A stretch of DNA of 64,000 nucleotides from Hippopus hippopus. Taxonomy: Eukaryota; Mollusca; Bivalvia; Cardiida; Cardiidae. Below, piece by piece: positions 54,961 to 64,000 of this stretch. The notes below the pieces were generated by a model. It searched no databases. It saw nothing but the letters and a program-made list of their open reading frames with translations, and was not told the DNA's origin. Each line of letters starts with the position of its first letter. Position 1 is the first letter of the stretch. Position numbers and translations under genes: made by a program. Location: NCBI GenBank assembly GCA_946811185.2, contig OX328103.1, positions 32,172,266 to 32,236,265 on the forward strand, in the 5' to 3' direction.

Positions 54961-56290
54961 GTAAAGATCTATGAAATAATTCTACTCAAGGACCATTCCA
55001 AAAAAATCATGTATGACCTCTGACAAACTTTTTTTTTTTGACAAAAAGATTTCCAAAAATTTCACAGCTGAGAAACATTTTATCTTTGGCATGAATGGTT
55101 TCATAACATATTTAGAATTCTTCAAACCTTGCTTTATGTTTAAGAGCCATCACATTTGATCATAACCTTTAACATCAAAATAAATTATTACTGAAGAATG
55201 AACATTTTCTATGTGGAAAACTTAAATGTACAATACCAATCACAATATAATGCATTATATAATGAGAATAAATGGTAAGAAACATTTGTCATGAAAACTC
55301 AGGAATAATGTAATTCTCCTTTGATCACTATTAACCTCACTACACTTTGTCATGGGCTGAGACTTCTAGCCAAGTAACATACTGGGCTTGAAACCCAAAG
55401 ATCATCAGTTAGACTCCCAGCTCTGCAAAATTCTGTTTGAGGATTGATAACAGTCACTGCAACAGGAATAATATGTCTTTGTGTGGGAAACAACCCCAAG
55501 GCTAGGAAAGAATGTTGTGTGAAGCACTAGAATAAAAAACACGAGGATAGTATGGCTAGGTGCACAGGCCTGTCTGGCTACTATGAAAAAGTGAAACAAT
55601 TTTGGATACAGTGTTCAAAAAACAAACAGCTTGTAATGAATAGAAAAGAAACCAAACCCCTACCTGCCATGTTCTATTATTGATCGAAATTATGTCAAGA
55701 ATTTTGAAAGAGGTCCACTCAAGGATCAATTATGCAGAATTTACAGAGAAAAAGAACTTGCCCCCTTGCAGAATTTCTATACTTTTCAGTTTTGATGCCA
55801 TGGCAACCAGAGATCTAAATGAAGTCACATTCTCTGAAGGAAATCTGAAGAGGACCATGGCAGGGTCAATTTTTTTAGAAATCAAAATTGCTTAAGTAGT
55901 TTCATAAAAGATATTAGAAATATAAGCAAACATAGGCACAGCACACACCACACAAATCCTACTACCATTAGTCAACATTTTTGGTTTCTTTCCTGACATT
56001 TACAATTATGATACGTAAAACACTTGCTAGTAATGTGTGTGGTGGTGGTGGTGGGGTATATAAAAATATCAAGCTATAGATAGGAGAAGCTCAATTATTT
56101 ATGTACTCATAATTCATTACATTCTATACATAACACTGTTCAAATTTACTTTTTGTGCATCATGCTAAGTACATTTCTCCACTTTACCCGGATAATGGTC
56201 AAAAGCTTTACTCTGACAGCTTATCCTGAAGAATAGAGAGACCATAACACACATCTTGTTGCTCCTAGACTCCAGCTTTGATGACAATCA
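54961..56290. other. Degraded repeats, no gene seen
   Basis: A weak SINE-like stretch (55350-55440, tRNA-like but with a poor B box) and a (GGT)n tract near 56042. Otherwise nothing supported. Confidence 0.4.
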
Positions 56291-56294
56291 AAAT

Positions 56295-56668
56295 TAACTC
56301 ATAACCAAACAATCCTCAGAAAATGCGCATAATCAGCGTTTTCTCCTTTACCCACAAAGTTTTCTTCCCTTTCAATAACAAACCATGTCTTTTGAACCAC
56401 ATTTAATTTCTTGTCTACAAAATCCTGGCATCTGGTGAAGAGTTAACCCTTTACCAAATGACAAAATTTTATGCTTGCCCAAATTTAAAGGTTTTGCAGA
56501 CGACAAAATAATCATGACTGAAAAATAGAAATTCACCTTTTGAAAGGTAAACATTGTGGGAAAGAGAGAAAATGCTGTTTAACAGCATCTTCTCCTTTTT
56601 CCACTATGTTTTCGAAAGACCTTTTCCTTAGGGTGGTTAAAACTCTGGATTGTGTAGTAAAGGATTAA
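56295..56668. mobile_element. Two MITE-A copies
   Basis: 56295-56446 (+, truncated) and 56443-56668 (-, TTAACCCTTTACCAAATGAC to GTAGTAAAGGATTAA, hairpin GCTGTTTAACAGC), sharing the TTAA. Confidence 0.75.
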
Positions 56669-56916
56669 ACATTATTGCCATATCATTAGAATGATAATTT
56701 TCTTTGCAATTTAGAGACTCTTTCCCTAATCAAGAACATCTGAATTCTTGAGAACGAAATAACAGATGAACCAAATGATAATAACAATATAACTAAGAAA
56801 GCAATGTAGTAAACAAAAACTGTTGATTTTGATCAATTTCACTGGATTTGTTTTTTAAACCTTTTTGCAGTCAATATATTAAAATTCTTCCTCACGAATA
56901 AAGGAGTAGAAAACAG

Positions 56917-56922
56917 TTTATT
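56917..56922 (-). promoter_or_regulatory. Polyadenylation signal AATAAA for the coiled-coil gene
   Basis: AATAAA on the minus strand, 18 bases after the TGA at 56941-56943. It fits as the 3' end of the gene whose last exon is 56941-57009. Confidence 0.5.
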
Positions 56923-56940
56923 TGTATCTTGATCTAGATG

Positions 56941-57009
56941 TCATAATTTAGCAAAGTCTAGGGCGGCAGCATCCATGTCCACAGAAGTTGAGGGAATATC
57001 ATGGGATTT
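56941..57009 (-). CDS. Coiled-coil protein, last coding exon
   Basis: Minus-strand acceptor (TTTTTTTTATTTTTCAG) then 22 codons KSHDIPSTSVDMDAAALDFAKL and TGA. It is entered in phase 0, matching the exit of the exon at 59042. The tail is short and acidic. I do not recognise the protein. Confidence 0.55.
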   Translation of the reverse strand, partial: KSHDIPSTSVDMDAAALDFAKL

Positions 57010-57061
57010 CTGAAAAATAAAAAAAAAAAAACATAGAACTGTTACAATTACTAACTAGTCT

Positions 57062-57400
57062 TTAACCCTGTACCACACAATCCCAAGGTTATAACGACCA
57101 CTAGCAATAAGACTTGAAAACGTTGTGAGAAAAGGAGAAAATGCTGGTTTCCAGCTTTTTCTCCTTTTCCCATAACATTTTTCCTATCCGAAGACAAAGT
57201 CCAACATTTGAGCAACATTCAATTTGTTATCTGCAATTGCTTACTCTATTAACTCTTGACCAAATGACAAAATTTTAGACTCGTCCAAATTAAAAGCATT
57301 AATTTTGCAGACAACAAATCTAGAGTTGCTAAAGTGATTGGATTTGTGATTGTAAAATAAATGGAAATACTTGTTAACAGCATTTTATCCTTTTTTCTGT
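57062..57400. mobile_element. MITE-A copies in the intron of the coiled-coil gene
   Basis: 57062-57245 (+, hairpin GCTGGTTTCCAGC) and 57249-57400 (-, truncated). Confidence 0.6.
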
Positions 57401-57775
57401 GTAGTCTTACCTCAATGTAATTGTGATAGTACCAGTAGCAAACTTTTCTGTAAGGGAGGTAACTGGTCATGGTAATATCAATTTAATTCAGGAGTTAAAA
57501 TTCTTGACAGCACCCCTGATTAACAAAAACCCATAGAGCACAACTTAACTCTTTCAGCATATAGGCTCTATAACTTAATCTCTTTTGACTGTTGAAATAC
57601 AATCCACTGAAACTGCAACAGGTTTTTATCTTATAACTTGACTATACAAGCTGACATTGTAGATCCAAGATAGCATGTTTTGTCTCTCTGATCTTGATCT
57701 ATGCCATCAGCTATAGGCCCTGTTTTCACCTATTTTGTTCCAGGGTTGAGTGGCTTTTGCATGCAGTGTAAATAA

Positions 57776-58399
57776 ACTAGAGGCGCTTGAGCGCCTGTAT
57801 CGCTCCACAGGCCTGATATTTCTATAATGGCGAAAGGAAGTTTTTAAAAATTATCATTCAATCCTGCATTTTAGCTCACTGAAGAAACAATTTGGTAGAC
57901 AACCACCATAGGAACTTACCTGCAAAACAACAATGAAATCCAATGAATAGTTTTAGAGAAGAAATTTTTCAAAGATTTTACTTTATACCATAAAAGGAAA
58001 ATGAGTCTCCCATAAAAGCCATGTTTTTTGACAGATCTTTTTTTTTTTAAGGAATTCTGTAAACCTGTATCTAAGGAACATTCCTGCAAAATAATAATGC
58101 TATCCAAATAGCAGTTTGGGAGGAGAAGATTTTTAAAGGTTTTTTACTTTGGTTGCCATGGCAACCAGAATTCTTCATGGAACACAATTATTTGAAGGAA
58201 TTTGAAAGAGGACCACCAAAGGAACATTCCTGTGAAATTTGGTAAAAATCCAGTCAATAGTTTTTGAGGAGAAGTTTTTTAAAGAAAAAGTTTACGGACG
58301 CATGCACGGACGAACGGACGAACGAACAGACGGACGGACGCACGACGGACACAACGCCATGACAATAGCTCGCTGGCCTTCGGCCAGTGGAGCTAAAAA
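57776..58399 (+). mobile_element. 'ACTAGAGGCGCTTGAGCGCC' element, copy 3, full length
   Basis: AACTAGAGGCGCTTGAGCGCC to CTGGCCTTCGGCCAGTGGAGC, 624 bp, nearly identical to the 46310 copies. Its right end has an interrupted GGAC/GAAC tract (58295-58350). Confidence 0.8.
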
Positions 58400-58559
58400 T
58401 ATGACTTAATCAAATAACCAGTCTGATCTTGGATCTACACTGTTATGTAGTGAGATGATCAAAATTTTGGACCAAAACAGCCTGTATTTTTTTCAATCAC
58501 TGATAGAAAATTTATTTTCAACAATGTAAACTGAACTCCCACAATAATTATCATGTCTC

Positions 58560-58800
58560 AACTAGAACTGTTGCAAGGAGATGAGTATGCCCCCATCATC
58601 TGTTGCCTTGTGACTGGATCTGGCAAAGATATCAAAGGGATATAACTCCTTTATAGCTGACCAATCATAATGAAATTTGTAGTGGAACAAGTTCTTATGG
58701 TAGGAAGGTTTCCATTAAATTTCATTAAAATTAGTCTAAACCTGTAGGAGGAGATCAGAATAAAACATTGTGGCTATGGACAGACAGACAGATATCAGGA
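58560..58800 (+). mobile_element. 'ACTAGAACTGTTGCAAGGAG' repeat fragment
   Basis: AACTAGAACTGTTGCAAGGAGATGAGTATGCCCCC through ATATAACTCCTTTATAGCTGACC to GACAGACAGACAG; of the same general style as the other CTAGA-starting repeats. Confidence 0.45.
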
Positions 58801-59041
58801 TTTGTATTCACCAGCCATTCTTAATTTCATTCCAAGTCTACTTCTAGGTAGAAAGTAAAACAACTTCTAACTGGTTAAACCATTCAATTGTATTACTTTC
58901 TACATAGAATTTATAAAGTTCTTGAGAACAAGACTGAGAGTGTTCTTGAAAATGGTTCGTGAATGGCGTTGACCCTAGATTCCAGCAAACCCTAGGGGTC
59001 GGGTATATTGAATTGACATAAAAAGAGTTGTTAGGTCGTAC

Positions 59042-59182
59042 CTGTTTTTGGTTACTGCTTTGTTTCTTTAAGTCTTTTGCTGAGATTTGTTTCACGTTTT
59101 CTTGAAGAGCTGCAAACCTTTCATTGACTTGTTCTGTTTTCTGCTTTAACTTGGCACTTTCTGCTTTAGCTTGAACATTCAA
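59042..59182 (-). CDS. Coiled-coil protein, internal exon
   Basis: 141 bp, 47 codons, phase 0 at both ends: acceptor ATTCTGTTGCACAG, donor AAACAG|GTACGA. Sequence LNVQAKAESAKLKQKTEQVN... ERFAALQENVKQISAKDLKK has clear heptad spacing and is predicted coiled coil by eye. Upstream and downstream exons in matching phase lie at 60273 and 56941. The product family is unknown to me; coiled-coil C-termini like this occur in centrosomal, kinetochore and tethering proteins. The longer open frame read through the donor to 58844 is intron. Confidence 0.65.
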
Positions 59183-59199
59183 CTGTGCAACAGAATATA

Positions 59200-59540
59200 T
59201 CTATTTAACCTTTTACCAAACAATCCAAAGTTTTAACCACCCTGAAAGAAAAAGAGAAAATGCTAGTAACCAGCACTTTCTCCTAGTCCGACAATGTTTT
59301 TAACCATATCATTTGACTCATCCAGACTGAAAGCATTTGCAGACAGCAAATTCAATGAAACTCATACGATGTTATTTGTCTATGAAAGAATAGAAAAAAT
59401 TGTGTAAAAAGAAAATGATGGTTATCAGCATTATCTCCTTCTTCCAAAATGTTTTCTCAAGAATGCTACAATTTTTTCCAAAGCCTGCTTCCTCAAGGTC
59501 ATTGAAAGTCAAGACTGTTTGGTAATGGGTTAACTATCTG
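59200..59540. mobile_element. Two diverged MITE-A copies
   Basis: 59203-59310 (TTAACCTTTTACCAAACAATC, hairpin half) and 59310-59532 (inverted, ends GTTTGGTAATGGGTTAA). Confidence 0.55.
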
Positions 59541-59623
59541 GGATTCTGTGTTGTATGAAAGCTTTTTACCAAACTATCTTGCGTTTTAATGATCCTGAGG
59601 AGGTACACTTTTTAAAACATAGT

Positions 59624-60110
59624 GGGTGTATTCCTTTCACTGTTCCAAACACTCGGAACATGTTCTAGGTGAATGGAGTATTTCGGAATACTGTTCTATG
59701 TTCTTCAAAACATGTTCTGACTGTTTTAATTCAATCGAGGTGCAGCGCACCTGCTGAACGGTTGCTAGGTGATACAAGATGGCTGAAAGATGGACAATTT
59801 TTCATGGCGAAACTTGCAATTGTCTCTTTTACGATATGAATGCCATAAATAGGAGCATTGTAGACTTGTCAGTGTCAATCTCTACTCCCTCTTCGCAACT
59901 AATCATATCCTCCACTAGCACAGCTAAGACAGTAGCTCTTGCAACAGCCATCATGGCAATGTACATTCATTTCGGTATTGATTAGAAAAATGTTCCGAAA
60001 ATGCTCCATTCAGAGCATAATTCCAGAACAGTGAATGTGTTCTGAAATATTCCATTCGCACATTCCAGAACACAGAACATTGTGCCAGAACAGGTGAATG
60101 GAATACGCCC
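59624..60110. mobile_element. PIF/Harbinger-like small TIR element, 487 bp
   Basis: Ends GGGTGTATTCC / GGAATACGCCC (11-bp inverted with one mismatch), flanked by AGT on both sides (59621-59623, 60111-60113). A 3-bp duplication suits PIF/Harbinger. The ends are rich in 'GTTC-GAAC' motifs (CATTCACCTGTTCTGG). Carries a short ORF (59779-59985). Confidence 0.55.
59779..59985 (+). CDS. Short ORF inside the TIR element, unknown
   Basis: 68 codons from ATG in a good context (AAGATGGCT): MAERWTIFHGETCNCLFYDM... with a hydrophobic Ala/Val/Met C-terminal stretch (KTVALATAIMAMYIHF). It may be the remnant 5' exon of a Harbinger accessory gene or of a host gene captured by the element. No known motif. Confidence 0.3.
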   Translation: MAERWTIFHGETCNCLFYDMNAINRSIVDLSVSISTPSSQLIISSTSTAKTVALATAIMAMYIHFGID

Positions 60111-60272
60111 AGTGAGACAAGGTTAAAATGCTGTTAAGAAACATTTTCTCCTGCTTTCTCACAATGTTTTCTACTTTTTCAAAGGAAAACCCCATCAAAT
60201 AAGTTGCATTTAACTTGTTGTCTGCAAACAATTTGGACAAGGCTAAAACTCTATAATGTAGTCATTCATTAC

Positions 60273-60312
60273 CTCTTTCAGATGACTTTGAAGCTGAAAA
60301 CCTCTTACAACA
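60273..60312 (-). CDS. Coiled-coil protein, upstream mini-exon
   Basis: 40 bp between acceptor CTTTTTGCTACAG and donor GAG|GTAATG. It encodes (x)VVRGFQLQSHLKE in the frame that runs on into LNVQAK... of the next exon, extending the heptad pattern. Entered after two bases of a codon, left in phase 0. Earlier exons are presumably beyond the window or hidden among repeats up to 64000. Confidence 0.5.
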
Positions 60313-60839
60313 CTGTAGCAAAAAGAGAACTAAATTGTAATTAGCCATTCCTACATTTGTCACATTATTTTGGTATATAAGTATGTTTCAATCCATATGC
60401 TAATTGTCAATATTGTAACATGAATTTTTCAAAGTCACCAGCTGCCATTTTTGACAGGGTTTTCTTTATTTCCCAGTGTAAACTCAAATGACAGTTTTTT
60501 CATTCTACTTTGCTCGGTACAAGAGGTTTTTCCATGGGAATTGAAAGGCTATTTCAAAATATTTGAAAAGATACAACCCAAGTAGGTGTGATGATTTTTT
60601 TTCTTTAATGAGTGTTTTTCTAAAATTTGTCATTCTTATTATACAAAAGAAGTAATTTATTTTTGATGCATTAAATCTTGACATTTCAGTTCCCAATACA
60701 GACAAAGTAAATATTGACATACATCAGAATAAATACACACATTGTACTATTACCCAATCTTAACACCAATAGAAAAAAATCCAAAATTTATTATTTTGAA
60801 TCTTTAAGCTTATCAGACTTCTCAACAAACATGAAAGAT

Positions 60840-60998
60840 TTGGTTGGTTGTATTGGGGTTTAACGCCACTTTAACAGCTAAGGTCATATCATGGCGGTCG
60901 GTGACGCACATGTGTTTCCTGGCTTTCTCACACCAGTACTAACACAACTTTCTTTCCAAAGCCACTGACTACTTTTCTCACATGCTTCAGCAGAGGTG
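60840..60998 (-). mobile_element. SINE, truncated copy of the 40618 family
   Basis: TTGGTTGTATTGGGGTTTAACG to CATGCTTCAGCAGAGGTG, about 90% like 40618-40775; the tRNA head is missing. Confidence 0.65.
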
Positions 60999-61204
60999 AA
61001 CAAACATGAAAGAAGACATTATTTGAGATTCAGTAATCAAAAACTATCAACTGGTAAAGTTTCATATGTGAGAACAGATAACCAAGGTTAGAGATCTGAA
61101 AGTACATGTAGGAACATTTCACAATCAAAGTGTCCTTTCGCAAGGAGCAGGTTCAAGCCTTTTATAAATATGTAGTTTTGTTCAGTTTACAGACATTTCT
61201 CTAA

Positions 61205-61800
61205 AATGTTTTTTACCTTTACCAGAGGACAAAATTTAAGATTTGTCCAAACTGAGAGCACTTACAGATTACACAATGAATGTGGTCCAAATGATCAGAA
61301 TTGTATCTGGATAAAAGGATAAAACACATTGTGGGAAAGGGAGAAAATGCTGGTCAACGGCATTTTCTTTTTCATTAAAACTGTCTTTAAAAGCCTTTTC
61401 CATTAGGATTGTTAAAACACAAAATTTGGTAAAAGTTAACCCTTTATCAAATAACAAAATTTTAGACTGGTTGAAAGTATTTGGAAGCAACAATATAAAT
61501 GTAATTTAAACTAGAGCTGTCACTGAATGTGACTTAATACCCCTGCCAGCGCTTTGACAGAAACAGGCAATTACTAGTATTTTGTACACAGACGGACACA
61601 CAGACAGACAGGCTGATTCCAGTATATCCCCGAAAACATTCGTTTTGCGGGGGTATAACGATGGGATATGACAATGCAGATTAGAAACCATTTGGAGAAA
61701 AGGAGAAAATGCTGGTTATCAGCATTTTCTCCTTTTTCCACAATCACAATGACTCTCAAGGTCGTTAAAACACAGGATTGTTTTGTAAATGGTTAAACCA
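61205..61800. mobile_element. MITE-A cluster with a nested '(CTAGAGCTGTCACTGAATGTGAC)' element
   Basis: 61205-61440 is a MITE-A (-). A second copy starts at 61437 and is split by 61512-61655 (AACTAGAGCTGTCACTGAATG ... CAGACGGACACACAGACAG ... TTGCGGGGGTATAACG); it resumes with TTTGGAGAAAAGGAGAAAATG and ends GTAAATGGTTAA (61795). Confidence 0.6.
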
Positions 61801-62075
61801 TTATTAACAGGGCAGTCAGCGTACCATTTCATGTTTCCTTGTGTTTTCTTACAAGTAGCATCGAAAAACCCCTTTTTAACACTAAGGCTGCACTAGGCTT
61901 TGCTGTCAGTAACATGTCCAGCAGTATTTTTTACCAGCAGCAGTTACTGCTTCTTTTCCAACAATATTTTCTAAAGCTTTTAAATTCAGGTGTGTTAAGC
62001 TTTTTTGTAAAGTAGTGGGAGAAACATTAGACAAACAAAGCTAATGAAGCTCCTGAGAAGAAATAAAATTTTAAA
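61801..62075. other. No gene seen
   Basis: A weak MITE-A echo (CCAACAATATTTTCTAAAGC) near 61958; nothing else. Confidence 0.35.
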
Positions 62076-62077
62076 AG

Positions 62078-63450
62078 AAGCAAGAGGGCCATGATGGACC
62101 CGTATTGCTCCACTGGCTAATACCTGCAAACTCTACACACCAAACATTACAACTGAAGGCCAAATGGTTTTGAACAAGAAGACTTATAAAGTTCAAAAAA
62201 GAATGAAGCCAATGTGAAAGTTGTGACACCAGGGTAAGGCTATTTTTGACTATAGGGCTGTTATTACTGAAAACTTGGTAGAGGTCCATACTTTAAAACC
62301 ACATTCCAAATAATACAGATCTAAGCTGAATGTTTATAAACAAGAAGATTTTCCAAGTTTCCGCAATATAAAGCCCTTGTAAAACATGAAACCCCTGAGG
62401 CAGGGATAAATTATAATCCAGGGCTAAATTTGAACAAATTCAGAAGTGTTCTGCAAGATAAAGCTTTGTACTAAATCTGGTAGCCCTAGGATTTATGGTT
62501 TAGAGCAAGAAGTTTTTTTTAGAATTTTCACTCTACAAGCACATAACAATTTTGGAAGAGGCCTCTTAGGTGACAACACTCACAAAATATTACAGCTGTG
62601 GCTCATGGTCAGGAACAGGAAGATTAAAAAAGTTTTCACTTTATCAGCCTATGTAAAACTTGTTACTAAATCTTATGTAAAACTTGTGACTTGCGGGGCA
62701 GGATTAAACTTGACTTCAGGGCTATGATTTGAACTGTCATGGTGGAAGCCCATTAGATAAAACTACATGCATAATTTAGTAACACTAAGGCTTTATGGTT
62801 AGGAATGGGAAGACTTTTAAAATTTTCAGTATATTAGCCTATGTAAATCTGGTAAACTTTATTTGTAGAGGCCCATTAGAAAAAGTTAAATGCAAAATTT
62901 GGATGTACTAGGCTTTATAGTAAAGAACAAGACTGTTTTTAAAGTTTTCATTATATATTCTAACCTGATGTAAACTTTAATGTGAACCCAGGGCAGGGCA
63001 AATTTTGACGGCAGGTGTATAATTTGAAGAACTTAGTAGATGTCCAGAAGATGAAGCTATATGTACATGCCAAACTTGGTAGCCCTAGGCCTTATGGTTA
63101 GGAACGAGAAGATATTTAAAGCTTTCAGCATATATGTCTATGTAAACTTGTGACCCCAGGGCTATAAGTTGAAGAATCTTGGTAGAAGTCCATTAAATAA
63201 AGCTTCATGCAAAATTTATAGCCCTGGGCCATATGGTTTCAGACAGGAAGATTTTCAAAGTTGTTCATTATTTTTCAGTGTTGTTGCCACCGCAACCAGA
63301 GCTTTTACAGGAATCAAATTCTTTCAAGAAATTCTGAAGAGGACCATGGCTGGGTCATTACTATGAATTTGGACAAAATTGGATGGGTGGTTTCAGAGAA
63401 GATGTTTAAAACAAGAGGGCCATGATGGCCCTGTATTACTCCACTGGCTT
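62078..63450 (+). mobile_element. 'AAGAGGGCCATGATGGACC' repeat with degenerate ~200-bp units
   Basis: AAGCAAGAGGGCCATGATGG at 62080 and again AAAACAAGAGGGCCATGATGG at 63410. Between them are repeated GGTAGAGGTCCAT, GCCCTAGG(C/A)TTTATGGTTAGGAA, AAGAAGATTTTCAAAGTTTTC and CTATGTAAACTTGTGACC blocks. No coding capacity. Confidence 0.6.
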
Positions 63451-63682
63451 TTTAACCCTTTACCACACAAATCGAAGTGTTAATGACCCTGAAAGAGAAG
63501 GCTTTCAAAAATATCGTGAGAAAAGGACAACATGTTGTCAGCTAGGATTTTCTCATTTTCCCACAACGTTTCCTAACCTATGAAAGACAGAAATAGTATT
63601 TAAGCTGAATTCAATTTGTCTTTTTGCAATGGCTTTAAACTTGGTACAGTAAAAAAAAATTGTCATTTCTTAAAGAGTAAAA
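63451..63682 (+). mobile_element. MITE-A copy, diverged
   Basis: TTTAACCCTTTACCACACAAATC ... AATATCGTGAGAAAAGGAC ... TTTTCCCACAACGTTTCC ... TTTCTTAAAGAGTAA. Confidence 0.65.
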
Positions 63683-64000
63683 TTAACGTATCATGCTCTT
63701 AATTGGCATTGACAGAGACATACAGCATAAAAAGTCTGTATGGTAATAAACTTACTTTGAAAACATAACCTCCACCCCCGCCCACCAAACAAAAACAGTC
63801 ATATCTTTTTAAATGCAAAGATAATGTCAGTGATTACAAGCAGGTTTATTCATTAGCATGAAAGGTAAAGTTCTGAAAAAATTTGAGTGATAGAAACCTT
63901 ACTTTAAATTAAACATTCCATTCATGTAAGCATAACAATTAGCATCAAAATAAATCACTCTCCCTTAAAACAGAACATTTCCTCTCCAGTGCTCGTGCTG
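63683..64000. other. Window end, no gene seen
   Basis: No supported exon, repeat or RNA. Confidence 0.35.

Larger units (their letters stand above)
59560..60260 (+). mobile_element. MITE-A copy interrupted by a TIR element
   Basis: Left part TTTTTACCAAACTATCTTGCG...TTTTAAAACATAGT and right part AGTGAGACAAGG...TTTCTCACAATGTTTTC...GTTGTCTGCAAAC are the two sides of one MITE-A; 59624-60110 separates them. Confidence 0.65.

Noticed and set aside
55350..55440. Another tRNA-derived SINE
   Set aside because: The A box is weak and the B box (GTTAGACTC) lacks key bases.
61506..61759. Minus-strand frames with CLSVCPSV
   Set aside because: Overlap a (CAGA)n-type repeat and MITE-A; no gene support.

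Overview
The window looks like nuclear DNA of an animal, most likely a bivalve mollusc. This is an inference from its repeat content: 'caagagggccatgatggcc'-type elements, hairpin MITEs, tRNA-derived SINEs and (TCCG)n-bearing elements are all familiar from clam-like genomes. No ribosomal RNA, operon, phage or bacterial signature is present. Genes are split by introns, and most of the window is transposable-element debris, often nested.

The most striking object is an 8,983-bp Polinton/Maverick (adintovirus-like) element at 708-9690. It has about 450-bp terminal inverted repeats beginning AGT..., and is flanked by a perfect 6-bp target duplication (CACAAT at 702-707 and 9691-9696). It carries a nearly full-length but broken protein-primed family-B DNA polymerase gene (5061-8769), a broken RING-finger gene, a broken 'PGLWEL' gene, a small intact unknown ORF, and a NUMOD1-like remnant. 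The polymerase 5' end and its upstream region (about 1.03 kb) are duplicated in inverted orientation next to the left ITR. I found no capsid, protease, ATPase or integrase gene in it.

9.7-20.6 kb is repeat-rich and holds an apparently intact mariner element (17390-18728; DD34D transposase, 33-bp TIRs, TA duplication) inserted inside an older hairpin MITE. At 20.6-21.8 kb is an AT-rich array of 42-bp monomers arranged in a 420-bp higher-order repeat, open in frame for 365 codons. A second copy, about 99% identical in its first higher-order unit, lies inverted at 41.3-42.4 kb. A two-exon gene at 21873-25085 encodes a SAM-like/HTH/integrase-core protein.

25-43 kb is almost entirely mobile DNA: a 452-bp foldback element with a 6-bp duplication, several (TCCG)n elements, a tandem 150-bp array, and a MITE split by a SINE. 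Two probable host genes follow. A plus-strand cysteine-rich single-pass membrane protein (CYYR1/Shisa-like) has exons at 45413-45503 and 51261-51465, a possible signal-peptide exon at 43083, and a decayed duplicate exon at 48271. A minus-strand coiled-coil protein has its last three coding exons at 60273-60312, 59042-59182 and 56941-57009.

The commonest repeat (called MITE-A here) is a roughly 230-bp TTAA-flanked element with a near-perfect 61-nt hairpin at its centre; some 40 full or partial copies are visible. MITE-B (about 255 bp, ends GCCATGCTCTG...) is present five times. Coordinates of repeats are by eye and approximate to a few bases unless a target duplication is quoted.
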